NCBI GenBank assembly: GCA_002633005.1
Contig: NMRA01000065.1
Coordinates: 760,894-824,893 of the forward strand
Reading direction: 5' to 3'
DNA length: 64,000 bases
Origin: Phoronis australis
Lineage: Eukaryota > Phoronida > Phoronidae
A program made the position numbers and the translations under genes. This document shows, one piece after another, positions 58,140 to 64,000 of the stretch (position 1 is its first letter; each line of letters opens with the position of its first letter). Under the pieces are notes generated by a model that saw nothing but the letters and a program-made list of their open reading frames with translations, was not told the DNA's origin and did no database searches.

Positions 58140-61100
58140 CAGTCGCGTGAACTTTTGAACAGCATGAGCTAGCTTACATGTAACACATTAGAAAATGCGT
58201 TTTTAATACCTAGACCTATAACTTTCTAATGTGTGAAAGCTTGGTCACTTTACAGTGTCCTGATATGCACAGTACATAACTAATCAACGGAGGACCCAAG
58301 TTTCTCAATCACTACATATAACATCCAACAAACATGCTCTACTACCAGTTCGCATTTTATTAAAGCTGCTATCAACCAGGTATTCAATTTTACCAACTAT
58401 TGACTACTCATCACTACAAACTTGGTTTCAACTTGTTCCTTACGTAGATGATACGTGTGAATTCTGGGCTTGGAAAGAACGAACACTTTTGCCGTTCCTT
58501 GAGATCTCTCCTCGAGATCACTCCTGGTGCAAAAATGTTCTGCTGTGACGAGCCATTTTATTGCATCGGGTCTTGAGGAATAGCAATCGAATTTTCAAAC
58601 ATGTTCATACCAGGGCTGTATTCCAATGGCCCAAGACAAGAGAAAACTTAAGTTTGATCACATGCATTATGATATCTTGTGAAGACTTGGACTATCTTGC
58701 AATTTTCTCGAGTCTATTAGCGAAACCCTGTTTTGTAACGAGAAGTGATCAAAATCAAAAGTTTTGAATGTAAGGCAGGTTTATAGCAGCTTTAAAAGTA
58801 AAACAATAGGTCTGTGAAAAAAATGGAATTCCCCAAACTTGGTGGTGAGAAATTGAAAGTGTGCAGTGATAAAGGTCGGTTGACTTTGAGAGTTGCCAGT
58901 CTCCCTTTTAGTCTGGTGTTCTCATTTGTTTCTCACCAGTAAAATTATTTTCTCACAAGTTACATTTCTATTACCTGACACCACAATTCTTTGATAACCA
59001 ACAAATTTCCTGTCACCACACTTTCATAAAGCAATATTCTATCTCTTGAGCTGGTACTTGCGAGACTGGCTACCCTCCAAGTTGAATGCAACAGCCAAAT
59101 AAAACAGAAATAAAAGTTTTAAGACAACTGCTTGGGCACATTTTTTAAATCTCACATTACAGCACTAAATCCAGGAAATAATCCTTACAGAAAAGAATCT
59201 AGTTAAAATGTCCAGAATCTTATTTGAGCTTGGCCAATGGCGTCAGATTTTGGGTCTTCTTCCACACCAACATCGATAGGAATGTGGCCGCCTATTTTAG
59301 TACACTTGAGTCTACCAGACAAGCCTCATTGTTGCACACGGACAGGTTTATTTTGACTAGTAGCAATTAAACAACGAGTTGTGTTTGACGGAATTCACTA
59401 AAGATTGTGTCAAGGACAAACACTCTTATTCCAATTACCAAGAGGTGCACTTTTACAAGCTTGGACAAAAGGTGACTGGCCTAACCAGGTAATTCAAGAT
59501 TTTAGACAAGCCTGGCTTACCTTACTCATCGGTAGTCTTTTTCAAGCTAACTAAGCAACGCTTAGTAACGGACCAAGTAAATTCAGTCTAGGAAATGACG
59601 TACATGTACTATAATGCTTGGCCAAGCTTAGTCAGATTCAGCTGTTAAAGAAGACTTGTAACAAAACTAGAGAATCCGTTATACCCAAAAATTAAAAAGA
59701 ATTCAAGCCTGTGAAAGTGGCACCATCTAAAATTCTCAGCGATTGCACAATAAATGTATCACTAGAACAATCAACAGTTAGGAGTCATAATGAACTCCTT
59801 CAGTCCACAACCCCCCCCCCCCAATGAAATTTCTGTCAAACCAGTTTTCAACATCACAATTTTCCACCCAGTGTGTAATCTAGCACATAATCTTGCTTAC
59901 CCAATGAATTAAACTGCAAGCATGTCTTAAACAAGAACGAGAAATGGATCGTGCATTTAAAGGGACATTCTCATCAAAAAAGCAAATTTTCCAGAAATCC
60001 ATAGTAACGTAGATTTGAATGTGCCACCTGCAGAGTAGAAGCCACATACTTTACCGCTGAGACAAATCTAACGTGCTAACCAGCAGTCTATGAGAGTATT
60101 TTATGCAAACTTAAATGGCTAAGACACCGGCCTCGTTTTCACAGATTGTCTGGCAGACAATGGCGAGAATTGGCAATTTGTAATAAAATCACAAAAACAA
60201 TGGATCTTGATGTCTGCAGCATTGATCAAAGTTACTATTTTGAAGAGGTCTATTCTATTCAACAATAACCACCAAAATTGTATTGGTCACAAAAACCATG
60301 TCCCTTTATATACACCCAAAATGCTCTGGTCAAGTATGACCCATACTGATGCGCCTCAATGTCAAGACAAACAACTCTCCAACTACCAATTCGCCAAATA
60401 AAAACCAACATGGCCATCCAGAGTGTGAACTCGGGACTTTGACAAAAAGGATATGAATCTTGCAATGATGCAAAATAAATCACCAGTGCCGTTTTCATTG
60501 TCTTTAAATCTAACCCTGTCTCACCATGAAAGTTAAACTATGTACGTCAAGTCCACTTTTGCATTATGCTGCACTTAGCAATATCATTTCAAAATACTCA
60601 TTTGGGCAACCAGAGATTCACTATCTCGCATGGTTTCTGAAATTCCATCCACGTAGAATTTTTAGTGAACATTCAATATTTTACACAACATGCACCATTT
60701 AAGTTTGACAACAATCACATAGTTTGAAGCATTGAAATAATTCATAAACCATGCAGTCATTTTTGTACAGCATTCATTATCACGGGCAGGTCACACCACC
60801 ATACAGGACAGTTTTCGATACACATTCAAATGATACCAAGTCGACAAAGTTTCCTACCATAATTCACAACTAGAATAGCTAACAAAACATAGCTAACTAT
60901 AATAGTCTAAGAACAATATCAATACCCATAAAATAACCACGTGGTTTTGTTAAAATACAACACAACTGTTTATCACAGGTGGTAATCATTTTCATCTCTA
61001 AAGCTCCAGAAACCACCTCAATAACGACTTACCATGTCCTCATATTTTGCATCACCCTGATGACCAAAGGTTACTTCCTATCCTACTTGAACAATATAGT

Positions 61101-63130
61101 TTTTTATGCTCCTCAAAACATCCACAAAATGCTCACCTCAGTTATCAACATTTCTCAAAAGAAAATGCACGATCCATTCTTTTGTGAATACCTTTACCAG
61201 AGAGTCTCCACGAACACAAAGATTTTTCAACAGCTGTATGTATTGCAATCACCTTCAGTATTATGCAATCTAAGTACTCTTAAAGCCCCCGGCAGCCCCA
61301 TATTCGAAAACCGTTAAACTGACAATTGACCGATCACTTCTTCAAAGGGAAGATTCATCACCGATAACTCAATTTATTTCACTTTGAAGTTTTCGACTTC
61401 AGCTGGACCTATTTAGTGTTGCATGGGACTTTAAAAAGGCACTGCATTAGCCCACTAAAAATACACTTTAACGTCCTTGAACAAAGCAAGTACAATAATG
61501 TAAATTTTTGAAATGAACAAACTTTAAAATGTTTAGAGAGGCCCAGTCAAGACCCCATCCTAAGTTACATTTATTTTGAATTTCTTTAACAAAGGAAATT
61601 TAGTGCTTCCTATATTTGTCTAAGTGTCAAAGCACAAGTCGTGATTCTCAATCATTGACTGCGTAAATTTGAGTATGACAACAATCCCTTTTTGTCCATT
61701 TTCAAACACGCTCAAGAGATTTCATTGGCAAAGGCATCTGTTTCATAACGTAATCTTAACAAAAACAAAGATAATAAAATAAAAAAGGTCACGGAACAAA
61801 CATATGTAGTCCGTGTGCTGTAAAAATGCACAAAAAGGAATTCAATTTTTAGACACTGGATCATAATTTTTCTGAAATTCAAGATTCACTTTGAGAATTT
61901 TATTCAAGATAAGGGGTGTCGAGTGGGTATGCACCCCCTGGCTCAGTAATTTTCCAGATGCTTTAATAATTTCCTCAAAACCTGGACGTCTAAAGAACGT
62001 CACATAAACACCTTACGTCAAGTCATTATTACTCAGATAAAACAGAGCTTGTATACAACAATATATTAGCATGAATTGACTTGTCAACAGATGGCAATTC
62101 TCCACTTGTTTCGTACACAACACATAATTACCAAAATTGACGTTTTTCCCAATTTTCAAAAGGCAATTACCTTGTGGCAAATGTTTAGTAATCAACTCGG
62201 TAATTTTTTTACAAATATTGACTGTCGAGAATTTTGATGAAATAAAATTCTACTCGTCGGCCATACTGTGCGCTAAATAGGTGAAGAACTACTTAGTCAA
62301 AAGGAATGACCTCATGACCTCTCAGTGAACAACCAATAGGTGTAAAGCTTAGTTAAAAGGAGTCTTACCAGTGGTCAGTGCTTAGAATGCCGACACGTTT
62401 GTACACAGACAGCTGCCTGTGACAAAGCCGTACTTCCTATCTCAAATAGGAATAGAATGAAGATGCCCGTGACTCGTTTTAAGTAATATTGCAATGAGAC
62501 AGAATAACCGCTGATGAGATACCATTCGAGCAAAAGATACTCTGTTGCAGTGGAAACTGTAGCACCAAATGTAGTAATAATACATAGGCCACAAAAACAA
62601 GCACCAGAAAATAAATACATGCAAATAAACCAACAGATTAAAACTCCTACGATTAGTGAGACAATTTCAAAATCTTACACCGAAGCCCTGCTTGCCATTT
62701 TGAATGCGCGATTATAATCGATTGGTGAAAAGCGATTCCAAATGGTCAAGACTATCTGTCTTCACCATGACAAACGTATACAGAAAATAAATACACGCAA
62801 CTTGTAATGAGGCAAGTGCCCTACCAAGACCAAAGAACATTTAGCTAAAAATTGTACAGCAATGCCTCAATCAAAACTTCCCACTTATTTCTCACTAAGA
62901 CATCTCAGTGTTGCGTATGTTGCACAAATCACCTTAAAGATGAAACAGATGGTTTATCACAACATGCCTGCAATACCCAATGTCCAGATTCTCAACTTTT
63001 TGAAAAGTTGCGTTTGATATCAACTTCATGTTGAAATAAATAATAACTTAACAGATCTATAATGTTAATAACAGATCTTCACAAGATTATGATCTCAACC
63101 TTTATAAATATGGAATCAGGGCTTATTTAG
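58140..63130. other. No gene recognised; dispersed repeats
   Basis: 60000-60180 (minus) has a tRNA-like TCTCAGCGGTAAAG and ATTCAAATC, probably an old SINE. CTGGCAGACAA(T/C)GG followed by AAATCACAAAAACA at about 60147-60200 is repeated at about 51127-51170. 62110-62292 is a minus copy of the ATGGCCGACAAG family. The lower-coordinate flank of the gene at 63134 probably includes its 3' UTR. No exon could be supported. Confidence 0.4.
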
Positions 63131-63133
63131 CTA

Positions 63134-64000
63134 TCAAGCCGAGACTGTTTCAACAATGGATTCTTTGAGAATTTCTCCGAAACTCGGACAGCCATGCTTT
63201 TCTGGATACGCTTCTGGTGTCACCTCAATATTATGATCACTCTTCGCTAAAACAACCTCCTTTGAATTACGGCCTGAATTTGGTGATTCCGGCAAACTAT
63301 CGCTGTCCGACAGTGCTTCTCCATTTCCACCTGATTGAACAATTGGCTTGAAGTTAGATGTGTGATCCCATGTTTGGAACGAGTCGAAATTTCCGCACAG
63401 AGATGCTGACGACACAAACTTGTCCTGATCACAAGTACTGTCGACTGCGATGTCTGGGTTTATGCCACCAACATTCGCATAATGCACTCGATCTGCACCC
63501 GTGAGAACAGAATTAGAATAAGAGCTGAACTGTGGACTGGCATCTATCCACTGGGGCGCACTGACAGGCGAGGTTTCATTCTTAAAGCTGGTGAACGACA
63601 GCGGACTGATGATTTCGGAAATCGGCTCGAGCTTGTACAGAGCAGGAGAGGGTGCAAGCTCTGTGAACTTTGATTCTGTTGGCGAGACCGACGTGGCAGA
63701 GGGCGCCATGCTGGCAAGATCCTGAAAGTGCCGCACGGCTGAGTCCTCATACTGCACACTTCCGTCACTTGACGAACCATCGCTAGATTCTGAATACGAG
63801 CTCTCGTCAGTTTTGAACTGATAGAAAGTCGTCGTGTTCTCGTTATGAACGAGCCCATGGGACTCCTCGTCAGAGTCACTGAACAGGGCAAGCCTGGGCA
63901 GGGATTTGTCATTCTGGACTGCCGGCAGACCATCACTTTCGACAACCTCATACGACATAGCCGTGAAGTCGCCGGTCAGTCCGTTCTCGTAGTCGCACAT
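63134..64000 (-). CDS. Acidic, serine-rich protein, open to the window edge
   Basis: A 288-codon frame ends with TGA at 63134-63136. An ATG sits exactly at the window edge (63998-64000), so the true start may be outside. The protein is rich in Ser, Asp and Glu (SDSDEE, SSYSESSDGSSSDGS), consistent with casein-kinase-type phosphorylation and an unstructured, possibly nuclear activating region. It has no cysteine cluster or folded domain. The C-terminus PSFGEILKESIVETVSA looks like a short amphipathic helix motif, perhaps a binding peptide. It could be the 3' exon of a transcriptional regulator, but I do not recognise the family. Length and sustained codon structure in an AT-rich region make coding likely. 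Confidence 0.7.
   Translation of the reverse strand: MCDYENGLTGDFTAMSYEVVESDGLPAVQNDKSLPRLALFSDSDEESHGLVHNENTTTFYQFKTDESSYSESSDGSSSDGSVQYEDSAVRHFQDLASMAPSATSVSPTESKFTELAPSPALYKLEPISEIISPLSFTSFKNETSPVSAPQWIDASPQFSSYSNSVLTGADRVHYANVGGINPDIAVDSTCDQDKFVSSASLCGNFDSFQTWDHTSNFKPIVQSGGNGEALSDSDSLPESPNSGRNSKEVVLAKSDHNIEVTPEAYPEKHGCPSFGEILKESIVETVSA

Overview
The window is a draft (a few N bases), AT-rich animal genome segment with spliced genes, GT-AG introns, tRNA-derived SINEs, MITEs and degraded LTR and non-LTR retroelements. No prokaryotic features are present. A membrane Toll-like receptor, head-to-head TPK1 and LETMD1 genes, and marine-invertebrate-style retroelements suggest an invertebrate, perhaps a non-vertebrate deuterostome. 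I cannot fix the species from sequence alone.

Layout. 0-7 kb: a palindromic satellite array broken by an L1-like remnant and a SINE, flanked by two related minisatellite blocks. Weak candidate exons of an unidentified minus-strand gene lie at 4.8 and 5.7-5.8 kb. 9.5-12.6 kb: a two-exon Toll-like receptor on the plus strand, its TIR domain split by an intron. 17.2-22.8 kb: the 3' part of an unidentified plus-strand gene encoding a secreted, probably GPI-anchored protein. Its last intron holds a complete-ended LTR element in antisense orientation that carries gag and env remnants but no pol. 23.9-24.9 kb: two 3' exons of an unidentified minus-strand gene. 28.2-31.9 kb: a decayed Ty3/gypsy gag-pol remnant (minus strand) lacking its reverse transcriptase core. 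36.7-42.6 kb: TPK1 (thiamine pyrophosphokinase, minus strand, six coding exons found, 5' coding exon not found). 45.4-54.3 kb: LETMD1 (mitochondrial LETM1-like protein, plus strand, nine exons). Their shared upstream region at about 45.1-45.4 kb contains a perfect CRE palindrome overlapping an E-box. 63.1-64.0 kb: an acidic, serine-rich open frame on the minus strand running to the window edge.

The genes belong to unrelated processes (innate immunity, thiamine cofactor synthesis, mitochondrial membrane biology). The one physical link suggesting co-regulation is the TPK1-LETMD1 divergent arrangement, both being tied to mitochondrial and energy metabolism. The most unusual items are the pol-less gag-env LTR element, the unassigned GPI-type gene it sits in, and an unclassified 200-300 bp repeat found repeatedly at 37-62 kb.
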